In this document: piece after piece, positions 35,379-43,014 of the stretch
Layout: each line of letters opens with the position of its first letter
How positions within the stretch are numbered: the stretch's first letter is position 1
Assembly: GCF_027172205.1 (NCBI RefSeq)
Contig: NC_070611.1
Coordinates: 54,431,979-54,495,978 of the forward strand
Direction of reading: 5' to 3'
DNA from: Podarcis raffonei
Taxonomy: Eukaryota; Chordata; Lepidosauria; Squamata; Lacertidae
Length of the DNA stretch: 64,000 nucleotides
The notes under the pieces: generated by a model
What the model saw: the letters and a program-made list of their open reading frames with translations, nothing else
Told to the model about the DNA's origin: nothing
Databases searched by the model: none
Made by a program: the position numbers and the translations under genes

Positions 35379-38189
35379 GGGGATAATGTCAGTGTAGGCA
35401 GAAATTTGACCCTGGGAGACAGAATTCAAATATTGCAGAAAAATGGAAGCTATTAAAAATGTTGTCCCATCCTCACTTTGGTTTTTGAGTTTTCAGTAGA
35501 TTGTGTAGGCAAAGGGAAGTTTTTCTCCGTCTTTCATAACACTAGAACTCATGGACGTCCCATGAAGCTGAATGTGGGAAAATTCAGGACGGATAAAAGA
35601 ATGGACTTCTTCCCACAGTGCATAGTTAAATCTATGGAGTTTGCTTCCAGACAAGGCAACGATGGCCACCAACTTGGATGGCTTTAAGGGAGGAGAATAA
35701 GACAAAGGCTATCACCAGCTACCAACCCACCGCAATGCTGTGCCTCCACTGCTGGTCAGAGTATGCCTCTGAATGCCAGCTGCTGGGAGTCACAAGTTGG
35801 AAAGAGCGCTGCTGGACTTGGGTCCTCCTCTCAGTCTTCCCACAGGCATCTTGCCTGGTTGCTGTGAGAACAGGATTCTGGATTAGAAGGACCATTGGTC
35901 TGATCTGGCAGGACTCAACCTTTGCGAACATGAGGACCAGTAACTTTTCTCAGAAAAAAATGATAACCTGAGATTTTCAGAGTAGTCAATATTGCTGTTA
36001 TGGACCAGTTTCAGTCCAAGAAAGCATTCATGAAGCAGAGTACATGTGTATACCCCTTAAAAAACAAATAAATCCAGAAATCCCACTTTTCAGCTATTTG
36101 GTGAAGGGAACTTTTCAATCTTGTTATTTCCGTACTTTTTAGATCTGTTGTACTGACTCTGCTGTCAAGTTGATGATTTTATTCTGGACAAGATTTAATC
36201 TTTGTTTTATGGTTTTAATTGTTGACTTGCAAACCCCCGGAGAACTTTTGTTATTGTGTGGTAACCATCAAAATGTGTTGGGGGGGGGGCGGAACTTAGC
36301 CATATTTGCAAATAGATTTCTGGATGTCCATTTGCAAGTATGGCATTTGAGAATGAATTTTCTTGGGTTATCACTCCTAAAATAGAAATCAGCTTCACCT
36401 GTGGAGGTATTCCTGACCTGATCCCTGGGGTAATAACTGCTTACTAGTATGACACAACCCTTTATCAAGCAGAGCTTATTACCCGCTCTACCACTGTTAC
36501 ATTTCTATCTCATCTTTATTCCAAGTAGCTCTAGGAAGTGTACATTTGTACCTTGGAAGCTGAACGGAATCCGTTCCGGAAATCCTTTCGACTTCCAAAA
36601 TGTTCCGAAACCAAAGCGCGGCTTCTGATTGTCTGCAAGAGCTTCCTGCAGCCAATCGGAAGCCGTGGAAGCCCCATCGGACATTTGGCTTCCAAAAATG
36701 GTTCACAAACCGGAACAGTCACTTCCTGGTTTGCGGCGTTCAGGAGCCAAAACTTCGAGAACTAAGCTGTTCGAAAACCAAGGTATGACTGAACTTAGTT
36801 CTCATCTCCATTTTACCATGAAAACCATAGCTGTCAACTTTCAGATTTGAAAATAAGGGATCAGCAGCCTCACCTGTCCCGGGGACAGTCTACAGAATAT
36901 CTAACAATCCGGGATAGCAGTGGGAAACGGCGCTGGAGTAAGGGAATTTCCTGCAAAAGAAGGGAAGGTTGACAGCTATGATCAAAACCCTGTGAGGTTG
37001 CATAGGCTGAGCAACCATGAATGGCTCAAGGCCAGCCAGTGAGCTTCGTGACCCAGGTGGGGATTTGAACCCTGGACTTCCATGTCCTGGTCCCGCATGC
37101 TAACCTCTTCCCCGCACTGGCTTCTCCTGAAATGAATGAGAAGTTCCCTTCTCGTGCCAACTCCATGCGTAGTTCAATTGGGTCTCTGGCTCCCCAGCTC
37201 TAGGGTCTTTTCTACCTCTAGCATTCACCTGACAGTGTATAAAAGGAGCTGGCATTTGTCTTACACTTCTCCAGGTTCAGGGTGTCTCCCCCGTTCTCTC
37301 TCCTATCTCACCTTGCAGGCCACTGCTGCAGAAGAGCTGTGTGCTGTTCACTACCCAGCGATCCCTGTCCCCGCGGAGGAGATAGTCAATGTCTCTGGAG
37401 CAGGTGACAGGTATGTTGCCAGCTGCCCAGAGAGGTTCCTGCCACAGCATCAGGCTCCTCCACCTTCCTCTCCTTGGCCCCTGCCCCCCTGGTTGCTGTG
37501 ACAACATAACAGTGCCTGCATGTACGCGGCATTGCTAAGGAATCGCTAGTCCAAATATTTATCCAGAGGTGGTGAGAGAAACGGGAAGGTTTATTGTGAG
37601 CTGTCATTTTCCTGAGCCTTTATATGAAAGAGAGAGAAATGGAGGCAATTAAGTCTCAACAAGACATTGACATCTTTGCTCCACGTGCCTCCAGACGCCG
37701 CAATTGTAAAAAGCACCTGGAGCCTCTTAGTGGGGCAGCCGGGCTTTGCTGAAATGGGAGCCTTCAAGACCTTGAGGTCTCAAAAGGTTCTCCATCAACT
37801 ACTCATGGTGGTGCCAGCACCACAGTCATCCTCTGATGCCAGGGAAATGTGGGTCTGGGAGAGGGACAAGGGGTTTATACTGGGGTGCAGGATGAGAACA
37901 CTAAAATAAAACCACCATAAACGGTGAAATTCAGTTGCTGAAGAGCTTAGTCTTTTTCCTTTGGGAAGCTGAGTTGGCCTCTTCTCTCTTCAGCTTAATG
38001 GCTGGAATCCTTGCTGGGCTCCTTGCTGGAGAAGACATGGATGATTGTGTCCGGATGGGCCTCTTGTCCGCCAGCTTCTCCCTCCGTTCTTATGAGCCAG
38101 TTTCTCCAGACATCAGTGCCATCAGCGTGAATGTGGCAAGGCTCAAGGCTCAGCAGTGGCCTGTGGCAAAGCGCTGGAAGTTGACTTAA
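13986..38189 (+). CDS. Pseudouridine-metabolising bifunctional enzyme (PsuG-PsuK fusion), 18 exons
   Basis: Coding exons: 13986-14070, 15660-15774, 17236-17410, 17974-18085, 20195-20301, 21553-21679, 22632-22752, 23140-23225, 23472-23602, 25607-25666, 28201-28267, 29053-29147, 30578-30706, 32611-32725, 33502-33639, 34621-34787, 37319-37410, 37994-38189 (TAA stop). All introns are GT/AG, all phases agree, and the sum is 2118 nt (705 aa), close to the roughly 750 aa of the fungal fusion. Residues 1-29 form an Arg-rich, acid-free leader ([11 protein letters not shown]) suggesting mitochondrial import. Residues about 30-353 are pseudouridine-5'-phosphate glycosidase (pseudouridine 5'-phosphate to uracil plus ribose 5-phosphate). 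Residues 354-705 are a PfkB-type pseudouridine kinase. All key residues I can place are present, so the enzyme looks intact. Introns carry two solo LTRs, a BovB LINE, SINEs and MITEs. Exon 1 is the least certain part, although its single leftover base fits exon 2 exactly. Confidence 0.92.
14679..15126 (+). mobile_element. Solo LTR with 5-bp target duplication (fossil)
   Basis: A 448-bp element starting TGTTAG and ending CTGACA is flanked by AAAAC at 14674-14678 and 15127-15131. An AATAAA signal lies inside at about 14898. No internal gag/pol region adjoins it, so it is a solo LTR left by recombination. The exact 5-bp duplication fits Ty3/Gypsy-like or some ERV families. It lies in intron 1 of the pseudouridine gene. 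The intact duplication suggests moderate age. Confidence 0.8.
16642..16765. mobile_element. Short non-autonomous DNA element
   Basis: The ends are inverted-repeat-like (GGGCATTTTTTTCAGCCGGAGCTC and a right end with GAGTTCCGGCACCTCTTTTTCTAG). A copy in opposite orientation lies at about 51345-51475. Probably a hAT-like MITE; I did not identify target duplications. Confidence 0.5.
16862..16998. mobile_element. hAT-type palindromic MITE, diverged
   Basis: Arms share the family motifs GGGGAACCTTTGGCACTCTAG and the reverse motif near the right end, around a centre with GGACTCCAACTCCCATCAGCC. Same superfamily of palindromes as 31793-31928. Confidence 0.55.
18237..18358. mobile_element. hAT-type palindromic MITE, diverged
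   Basis: Contains GGGAAACTTGGGTCCTTTCAG and the inverted partner with GATTATGGGAGTTATAGTCC. In intron 4 of the pseudouridine gene. Confidence 0.5.
18449..18823. mobile_element. Tigger/pogo-like MITE with internal tandem array, 375 bp
   Basis: Ends CAGTGGTGTCCCGCAAGACG and CTTGCGAGGCACCACTA, flanked by TA on both sides. The arms repeat the motif CGCAAGACGAA several times. The centre (about 18619-18740) is a short tandem array of GCTAAGCCGCTTATCAGCTGATC-like units. Non-coding. Confidence 0.8.
18949..19122. mobile_element. hAT-like MITE with exact 8-bp duplication
   Basis: 174-bp element with termini CAGTGCTTTTCCCC and GAAAAAAAAGCACTG, flanked by GGTACACT at 18941-18948 and 19123-19130. A sister copy is at 38373-38530. 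The 8-bp duplication and CAG-type terminus indicate hAT. Confidence 0.85.
19399..19848 (+). mobile_element. Solo LTR with 5-bp target duplication (fossil)
   Basis: A 450-bp element starting TGTCAG and ending CTGACA is flanked by CTGCC at 19394-19398 and 19849-19853. It includes an AATAAA signal at about 19779. It has no adjoining internal region, so it is solo. Its body differs from the LTR at 14679, so they are probably separate families. It sits in intron 4 of the pseudouridine gene. Confidence 0.82.
21269..21440 (+). mobile_element. tRNA-derived SINE, diverged
   Basis: Head GGCTGTACCTCAGTGATACAG, a degenerate B box, and tail GCTGGACCAATGGTCTGACC. Same family as 27868-28058. Confidence 0.6.
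23936..24365 (-). mobile_element. 5'-truncated BovB (RTE) LINE
   Basis: On the minus strand a frame encodes the BovB reverse-transcriptase C-terminus ([20 protein letters not shown] and [20 protein letters not shown]). The 3' end is GTCCGACTCTTCGTGACC on the plus strand, followed by the TTGTTGTTG tail. GAAGAGATCTT flanks it exactly at 23925-23935 and 24366-24376 (11-bp target duplication). About 430 bp remain, the usual heavy 5' truncation. It lies in intron 9 of the pseudouridine gene. Confidence 0.92.
25016..25100. mobile_element. hAT-type palindromic MITE fragment
   Basis: Contains GGACTACAACTCCCACCAACC and its inverted partner GAAAGTTGTAGTCCAC. In intron 9 of the pseudouridine gene. Confidence 0.5.
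25569..25592. repeat. (CACC)n simple repeat
   Basis: Tetranucleotide run upstream of the exon 10 acceptor, contributing to its pyrimidine-rich tract. Confidence 0.85.
25923..26058. mobile_element. hAT palindromic MITE, 136 bp, near-perfect hairpin
   Basis: Inverted arms begin CAGGCATAGGCAAACTCAG and end with its complement around a short centre with GACCACTGGTCC. The flanking 8-mers are ATTTATAC (25915-25922) and ATTTAAAC (26059-26066), 7 of 8 identical. Same length and structure as 31793-31928. In intron 10 of the pseudouridine gene. Confidence 0.88.
26218..26330. repeat. LINE/SINE tail fragment
   Basis: ATTTATTTAACAAGATTTATA followed by AAGTGGTTTACATAAAACAA; the same dispersed motif as near 9340 and 62450. 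Confidence 0.4.
26358..26831. mobile_element. Tigger/pogo-like MITE, 474 bp, with internal duplications
   Basis: Termini with TTTTTTGCCCTATAGGACGC on the left and GTCCTATAGGGCGAAAAATA on the right; TA flanks both sides. Two GC-rich internal segments (about 26505-26580 and 26620-26690) are near-identical and carry GAGCCCAGCGCCGGGCTCCC, itself a palindrome. The apparent long frames on both strands here are consequences of this GC-rich repeat. Confidence 0.75.
26914..27028. mobile_element. hAT palindromic MITE, 115 bp
   Basis: Arms TAGCCTTCACCAATCTGG and CCAGATTGGTGAAGGCTG. Flanking 8-mers ACTTAGAC (26906-26913) and GATTAGAC (27029-27036) match at 6 of 8. Internal GGACTACA and GTAGTCCAAAACATCTGG motifs are those of the family. 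Confidence 0.82.
27868..28058 (+). mobile_element. tRNA-derived SINE
   Basis: Diverged tRNA head with CTTGCATGCAGAAG and GAGCTCAATCCC B-box region; body with GCTGCTGCCAGTCAGAGTAG; 3' tail TGGCAGCTTCCTGTGTT. Lies about 140 bp before exon 11 of the pseudouridine gene. Confidence 0.7.
29292..29340 (-). mobile_element. tRNA-derived SINE, part 1 (interrupted by L2)
   Basis: Tail portion GGGACACAGGAAGCTGCCTC. The rest of the same SINE resumes at about 29832-29915 after an L2 insertion with AAT-rich ends. Confidence 0.6.
29341..29745 (+). mobile_element. L2 LINE 3' end, with an inverted tail fragment at its left edge
   Basis: About 29401-29745 reads as an L2 3' end: a CCCGGACACTGAGATCCAGC body, CTGTGGAACGCCCTCCCATC, then GAAACTCAGCCAGATGGGCG and an AAT tail. 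About 29341-29400 is the same tail in reverse orientation, forming a fold-back. The insert splits a SINE. Confidence 0.75.
29748..29833. repeat. (AAT)n/(ATT)n perfect inverted microsatellite
   Basis: A run of AAT units turns directly into a run of ATT units, giving a self-complementary block of roughly 85 bp that could extrude a cruciform. It lies in intron 12 of the pseudouridine gene. Confidence 0.95.
29832..29915 (-). mobile_element. tRNA-derived SINE, part 2
   Basis: Body and head of the SINE begun at 29292, with GGGACCTTCTGCAGGCAAATC and the reversed head GCTCTGCCACTGAGCTACAG. Confidence 0.6.
31793..31928. mobile_element. hAT palindromic MITE, 136 bp, exact 8-bp duplication
   Basis: Flanked by GCCTAGAC at 31785-31792 and 31929-31936 with no mismatch. 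Arms CAGGCTTCCTCAGCCTCGG and CCGAGGTTGAGGAAGCCTG enclose the family core (GCCCTCCAGATGTTTTGAG). It lies in intron 13 of the pseudouridine gene. Confidence 0.92.
32782..32965 (-). mobile_element. tRNA-derived SINE, nearly full length
   Basis: Plus strand reads tail first (GGAAGTGGCCTTATACAGAA), then CACTGACTGGCAGTGCTCTC, then the reversed head GCTCTGTCACTGAGCTACAT. The best-preserved copy of this SINE family in the window. Confidence 0.75.
33765..34229. mobile_element. hAT palindromic MITE split by a Sauria SINE
   Basis: The left arm (GGGAACCTGTGTGCTCCAGG to GGGAATTGTAGTCCAG) and the right arm (CACCTGGAGGGCCACAGGTTCC) are parted by the SINE at 33855-34194. Order of events: MITE first, SINE later. 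Confidence 0.7.
33855..34194 (+). mobile_element. Sauria-type SINE (subfamily A)
   Basis: tRNA-derived head (GGGTTAAACCACAGAGCC, B box GTTCGAATCCCC), central AAGTACAAGTAGATAAATAG, then TGGACCTAATGGTCAGGGG and the CCTTTACCTTTA end. In intron 15 of the pseudouridine gene. Confidence 0.88.
34443..34570 (+). mobile_element. tRNA-derived SINE with CR1-like tail
   Basis: tRNA-like head AATGGCTCAGCGTGTCTGGC with TTTGAGCCCAG B-box region, then CCTGCACTGCAGGACTAGAT and GGGGTCCCAACC, which resembles the CR1-like tail at 57690-57800. Confidence 0.55.
35308..35378. repeat. (TCTG)n(ATCT)n microsatellite
   Basis: Tetranucleotide run of about 70 bp in intron 16 of the pseudouridine gene. Confidence 0.95.
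35500..35935 (+). mobile_element. 5'-truncated CR1-like LINE, 3' portion
   Basis: Collinear with about 1520-1940: AACACTAGAACTCATGGACG, ATGGCCACCAACTTGGATGG, AACAGGATTCTGGATTAGAA and the CTGATCTGGCAGG end. Confidence 0.6.
36543..36791. mobile_element. Tigger/pogo-like MITE, second family, about 249 bp
   Basis: Left end CATTTGTACCTTGGAAGCTG preceded by TA; right end AAACCAAGGTATGACTG followed by AA. Body contains CTTCCTGCAGCCAATCGGAA. A 3'-partial relative lies at 57334-57489. Confidence 0.7.
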
Positions 38190-38372
38190 GAGTCGGGCAG
38201 CCCCTTCTGCACCCTGAAATGGGCAGATGCACCAACATCTCTCTCTCCTACCTGGGCCTGCTTTTGAACTGAATCAGGTGGGCTCCGTGATTGCATCAGG
38301 AGAAGAGGAAGGGAGGCTGGCTGGGTCTCGCCATCTTCCCTTTACCCCTTCACCATTCTTTATTGCTAGGCC

Positions 38373-38530
38373 CAGTGCTTTTTTTCCCTTAAAATATGTT
38401 TAGGGGTACTCTCATTTTGACTCAAGAAAATCACCATTTTATAGTTCAAATTGGGAAAAATAATGTGGACAAAACTACAAAAATTCACAAAATGTTTAGG
38501 GGTATGTGTACCCCCAGAAAAAAAGCACTG
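38373..38530. mobile_element. hAT-like MITE with exact 8-bp duplication
   Basis: 158-bp element with ends CAGTGCTTTTTTTCCC and AGAAAAAAAGCACTG, flanked by GCTAGGCC at 38365-38372 and 38531-38538. Sister of 18949-19122. It lies about 180 bp beyond the stop codon of the pseudouridine gene, so probably inside its 3' UTR. Confidence 0.9.
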
Positions 38531-39717
38531 GCTAGGCCTATGACCTAAAAATTTTAAAAATGGAAACCCTGCACCAAGAAAAGTTGAATTATGCAACCTG
38601 TCCCCCATTAAGAACTATTAGAAATAAAAAAAAAAATTTAACAGATGGTGCAATGTTAGTAGTAGAAGATGCAAGAAGCTCATTTTGAAACTGAATGTAA
38701 CGATTTTAATTTTATTTTAATTTTAATTTTACCTTCAAGCCAAAAGGCGGCATTTAGCCTGGTTACACAGTCGAGACACTGCTACCTCTATCATGTTACG
38801 TGACTCTGATTTATGTATGTGGGAGGTGGGCTCAAATGTGTTTTAACTCAATTAAGCGGTGGTGGACTTTGGGCTCCCAAATTTCAGCAGCGCCCTGTGT
38901 GACGCCAAAATCCCCCCATCTCTCATGCTCCGTTCTACAGCATCGTTGTGGAGACCCCTGTGGTGTGCGGCACCCAATGTGGCGACCTAATCGGTTGCCC
39001 TCCAACTCTGTACTTTATCACAGATATGCAGCATTTTGTTTTGTCCTATGACTCCCATCCGCCCTAGGCAGTGTGGCCATCAGTCAAGGATGGTGGGGGA
39101 TGCAGTCCACAACATTTGGAACATACCACATTGGCCACCCCTGCCTTAGGCTGTTTTCTGCAAGTGATGGTTTGAACCAATTTTCTCAAAGGTGGGGTGT
39201 GCCAACCAAATGCATTCCCGGACTAGGAGCTCTTGTAGTGTCACAGAGGCTGATGGGAACAGCAGTGTGGCAAAATGGACCCTAGTGTGGGCATTGCCCC
39301 AAGTTACATGTCACGGTGGTGACTCAAGAGAGCAATAGGCATGTAGTGTCTCTGCTCCAATGCTTGCAGGTGGGGGAAGGATTTCTTCAGCAGCACACAA
39401 GATGGCTCAAAGGAAACGTCTGACAAAAGGGCAGTTGTGGTTTTCCTCTCCAAGATATTGCACCAGGCCCAGTGGTAGGCTAAAACTCCAGGCCAGCCTC
39501 CTTCAGGGGGGCTGAAACACTTTCTGCCACCAAGCTTAGATCAGAGCTCGGTTTAGGGTAGTGCCTGTAATCTGAAGATGCTTCACAGCCGACATTCCTA
39601 TCCAGTAGAACAAAACGAGTTGAAAATGCCAAGGAGGGGTGATAAACAGGACTGATCAATACATCTAAAATAAGGCATTGAGTGCAAGAAAGTACCTTTA
39701 ATCTGTAAGGTAAGGGT

Positions 39718-39795
39718 AAAAAAGGTAAAGGACCCCTGGACGGTTAAGTCCAGTCAAAGGCGACTTTCAGGCCAAGGGAACTGGAGTTTGTCCAC
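39718..39795 (-). mobile_element. Sauria SINE 3' fragment
   Basis: AAGGTAAAGGACCCCTGGAC and TCCAGTCAAAGGCGACTTTC correspond to the reverse of the Sauria SINE 3' end. Confidence 0.6.
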
Positions 39796-40142
39796 AGACA
39801 GCTTTAATCTGTGCACACAGGTGACACACTTTTGCCCAGCCTAGGAAAGCTTTTTTTTTTAACCAGCACAGCTCACTCAGTACCTTGCAGCACCTGCTTA
39901 GCTAAAATAATAAAAATCAAATTGTTCCATGACCACAATGGGGAAAGGTGGCATTGAGCGGGAAGGACATGCTTGCATTTTACAAAGGAGTTGGGTGTTG
40001 CTGCTGAGGGGTGGGGGCGTAAAGGAAAGAGGGAGGGAGGATTTTCCAAGCAGGAGGCGCGAGCTAGAATTTCAGTATCACAAAAAGGGGAAAAAGGGAG
40101 TGGGGTGGGGGTGGGGTGGGGGTTAAGCTGGGAATCCAGATG

Positions 40143-40150
40143 CATAAAAG
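40143..40150 (+). promoter_or_regulatory. TATA-like box of the small secreted protein gene
   Basis: CATAAAAG in an otherwise mixed context. It would place transcription start near 40172 and leave roughly 100 bases of leader before the chosen ATG at 40274. Confidence 0.5.
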
Positions 40151-40273
40151 GGCTCCCACTCTTCACGCAGAGACATCACCCACATGCATCTGTGGCTGGT
40201 TTTAATCTCTCCGGCAAGCTCCAAGGCAACAGCAGCCCTTTGCCCAGAGAGAAAACCCAGGCAGGAAGAGAGG

Positions 40274-42833
40274 ATGAGGGTTTCTGCAGTGGCTACCTTT
40301 GCGGTGCTTTCCGTTCAGTTTTGCACCCTGGCTCAAGTCCGTGGGAAATGGGCTGGGAAAGGGCTGGTGGACCCAGCAGGGGCTGGAGGGGCCAAGAAGC
40401 CTCTCCACACACCCCGTGAAGGAGACAGAGAGGCGGAAGCCCAAAGGCTGCCTTCTGCCAGGTTGCGGAAGATGGAGGCAGGAGCTGGAGCAGGTGGCAG
40501 AGCCCACAGCAGAGCGGCAAGCAAACCCCAACCGGGACATGTCAAACAGAAGGCCAGCGGCAAGAAGCAGGTTCCCCAGCTGTCCCCTCCGAGAAGTATG
40601 AGCCCAGGACTTCAGAACTACTTGAAAGGACATGGGAAATTTAACACGGATACGGTGAGTAAAAGCCCTCCTTATGGCAGTGGGGGCTAGGGCCCTCCAG
40701 ATGTTGCTGAACTACAACTTCCATCAGGGCAAGCAAGCATGGTGGATGGTCAGGGATGGTGGGCACTGTAGTCCAACAAGAGCTAGAGAGCCACACGTTC
40801 TCCAACCCTGCCTTAGAGGTACAGAGAAAGCAGCCTTCAACAAAATCAGAGCACTGGGTCCGTCTGACGGGAAGTGGTTTCCAGTTCTGTCTTGAGATGC
40901 CAGGGACTGAACTTGAGGCCTTCTATATGCAGATAATAAATGAATAAATATATTGTTGGTTTTTGCACTCTGCACCACCCAGAGGCTTTTGAACCATTAA
41001 GTGGTTCATAAAGACTTTTAAACAGACAGACAGACATCTCCAGGATCAGAGACAGTCTGTATCTAAATTTTTGGGAATCACAGGCAGATGGTGTGCTGCT
41101 GCAATGTGAGAAGATAGTGCTGGATGCAGCAGGCCAAGCTCTTCTTAATGCCTTTAGCACTGGTGCCTAAAGATATTCTCCTTTCCTTTCCTTCTCAGTA
41201 TTCCTGCCCTGGGATTCAGTCAAAGGCCTGCAGAAAACCCTCAGACTGTGATGGCTGTCTGGGCCTCTACACCTGCAAGCTGCCGAGAGGGAAGTGTGAC
41301 CTGAAAGCAGTTTCCCGTGAAACAGGTAATACATAAAACACAGCAGAAAGCCTAAGACACAGGTGAAAGGGAGGGGCTGGCTTCTGTTGGACATACTGAA
41401 ATAAATCTCCTTTGTGTGAAAGTTCCCAATAAAAGGTCAAGCTCTTATTGTGGAGCTAATTCTGTATCTGGGGCTGCACCACTTTAAGTGTTTCTGTGTG
41501 CAAGGGAAGTGTGTCATATATTTTGAATCCTCCCTGCAAAAATAAAATAGAAAATTAAATAGCAGGGGGAAGGGTTCTAGCCAAGCATTCGCCTCCTTAA
41601 AATGTTGCTTTCTATATGCGGAGGGGATGCGGGTGGCGCTGTTGGTTAAACCACAGAGCCTAGGGCTTGCTGATCAGAAGGTTGGCGGTTCGAATCCCCG
41701 CGACGGGGTGAGCTCCCATTGCTCGGTCCCTGCTCCTGCCAACCTAGCAGTTTGAAAGCATGTCAAAGTGCAAGTAGATAAATAGGTACCACTCCGGCGG
41801 GAAGGTAAACGGCGTTTCCGTGCGCTGCTCTGGTTTGCCAGAAGCGGCTTAGTCATGCTGGCCACATGACCTGGAAGCTGTACGCCGGCTCCCTCAGCCA
41901 ATAAAGCGAGATGAGCGCCGCAACCCCAGAGTCTGTCACGACTGGACCTAATGGTCAGGGGTCCCTTTACCTTTATATGCAGAGGGTACAGATGTTTTAA
42001 ATATACAGAGGAGCATTTCAGCATCTAAGCCTACCTGTGGTGATAAGAGTCTAGAAACTAGCTTATCAGTCACAGGAAGAGATGCGGTTCTCAAATGATG
42101 TTTTTGAAACAAGGACACCATGTGGCATCATCCACTGTTAGCCAGCAGGAGGCACTGCAGCCACAAAATAAGGAAAGAACAGATTTAGGGTGTTCCCACC
42201 CACAATCTGCACATCTCCCTCCATGCCACACAAACCTTTTAAACCGCAGCATTGACATTGTTGCCACAAGGTCTGGCATCGGACCCTGTTATACTAGAAA
42301 GGAATGAAACGGGAAATGACAAGGTAGCATTACTGAGCCATACTGAAAGGTAGCACTGGGCACAGGTATTGGAACGTAGGGCAGTAGAATCCTTACAGGT
42401 TACTCCGCTCAAGTCACACTCAGCTACAAAATGGATTGTGCTGGCTACCTACTATGCAGATGTAACCTGAATCTTAAGGAGGCAAACTTTGGATCTGTCA
42501 TTGCACTTAATATCTCCACCACCAAGATTCAAGTATTAAGCCAGTTGTGATTTCCTACTGAATGCATTCAGATACCTCACTTACCAAACGTCCTCTGTGC
42601 TCTTTGATAACAGGTCTAACCTTTCGGCTCATCTGTGTGTGCTTTTTTAAAAAAACCATAAGGTAGTAGTACATTGATAAATGGATATTTTATTTAATGG
42701 ATACCTCAGATAATCGATGTCTGCTTGTAGGAAGATATTGAGGTTGGCGTCTCATCAAGGAGAGTTCCCCTGATGATTTGTCTGTTTGCTCTTTCCCGCA
42801 GGTGGTTTCTTCCAGAATATCCAGAACAGATAA
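40274..42833 (+). CDS. Predicted secreted six-cysteine protein, 3 exons, 179 aa, family not recognised
   Basis: Exons 40274-40654, 41199-41325 and 42802-42833 (TAA) join in phase (381+127+32 = 540 nt). Residues 1-24 (MRVSAVATFAVLSVQFCTLA...) form a signal peptide with no later membrane segment. Residues 25-127 are low complexity, rich in Arg, Lys, Gly, Ala and Pro, with possible dibasic cleavage sites. Exon 2 encodes a compact domain with six cysteines (130, 138, 144, 147, 153, 160; spacing C-x7-C-x5-C-x2-C-x5-C-x6-C) within YSCPGIQSKAC and KPSDCDGCLGLYTC. The tail ends GGFFQNIQNR. I chose the ATG at 40274 because it has a purine at -3 and starts a clean signal peptide; an in-frame ATG at 40184 has poor context. 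A polyadenylation signal follows near 43009. It could be a peptide-hormone or growth-factor-like ligand, but I do not recognise a homologue and claim no function. Confidence 0.75.
41623..41975 (+). mobile_element. Sauria-type SINE, full length (subfamily A)
   Basis: Complete head (GGATGCGGGTGGCGCTG, B box GTTCGAATCCCC), body and CCTTTACCTTTA end. Near-identical flanks TATGCGGAGG and TATGCAGAGG form the target duplication. It lies in intron 2 of the small secreted protein gene. Confidence 0.92.
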
Positions 42834-43008
42834 AAAGACACTGAGTTCCTGTCAGACTTTTAAAAAAGGAGCTGGCAACAAACCCCAACAAAGCTGTACA
42901 ATTTGGGGGAGGGAGAGAGAGAATTAAAAAAACCTGATTTTAAGTGGCATTCTGTTCAAACGTTGCAAGTTATGTTTGCTCACATTATCTAAACTGATAC
43001 AATCTCTT

Positions 43009-43014
43009 AATAAA
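43009..43014 (+). terminator. Polyadenylation signal of the small secreted protein gene
   Basis: AATAAA about 175 bp after the stop codon, followed by GAAGGACTTTCAGTTTATTTTGACTG. This gives a short 3' UTR and is the only such signal close behind the last exon. Confidence 0.65.

Larger units (their letters stand above)
25607..38189 (+). other. Kinase half of the fusion (PfkB/ribokinase family), exons 10-18
   Basis: Starts cleanly at exon 10 with [14 protein letters not shown] (residue 354). PfkB signature 1 is FGGVGRNLA (residues 387-395), binding the ribosyl moiety. Signature 2 is [17 protein letters not shown] (from residue 635), with Asp640 as the expected catalytic base and GAGD as the anion hole. 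[21 protein letters not shown] and [12 protein letters not shown] are typical internal strands and loops of the fold. The GAGDS motif is split between exons 17 and 18 (Ser641 codon AG|C). The role is ATP-dependent phosphorylation of pseudouridine, inferred from fusion to PsuG. Confidence 0.88.
38190..40142 (+). other. 3' UTR of the pseudouridine gene and short intergenic gap
   Basis: Runs from the stop codon to the TATA-like box of the next gene. A candidate AATAAA lies at 38623-38628, but a genomic A-run follows directly, so it is not decisive. The stretch contains a hAT MITE (38373-38530), diverged palindromic fragments at about 38860-39000 and 39048-39145, and a Sauria SINE fragment at about 39718-39795. 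No further coding exon seen. Confidence 0.55.

Noticed and set aside
38623-38628. AATAAA as the definite poly(A) signal of the pseudouridine gene.
   Set aside because: A genomic A-run follows directly, which can mimic a cleavage site in cDNA; kept only as a candidate.
39973-40633. Overlapping frames on both strands around the first exon of the small secreted protein gene.
   Set aside because: Only the frame with a signal peptide that continues in phase into the six-cysteine exon makes sense; the others are shadows.
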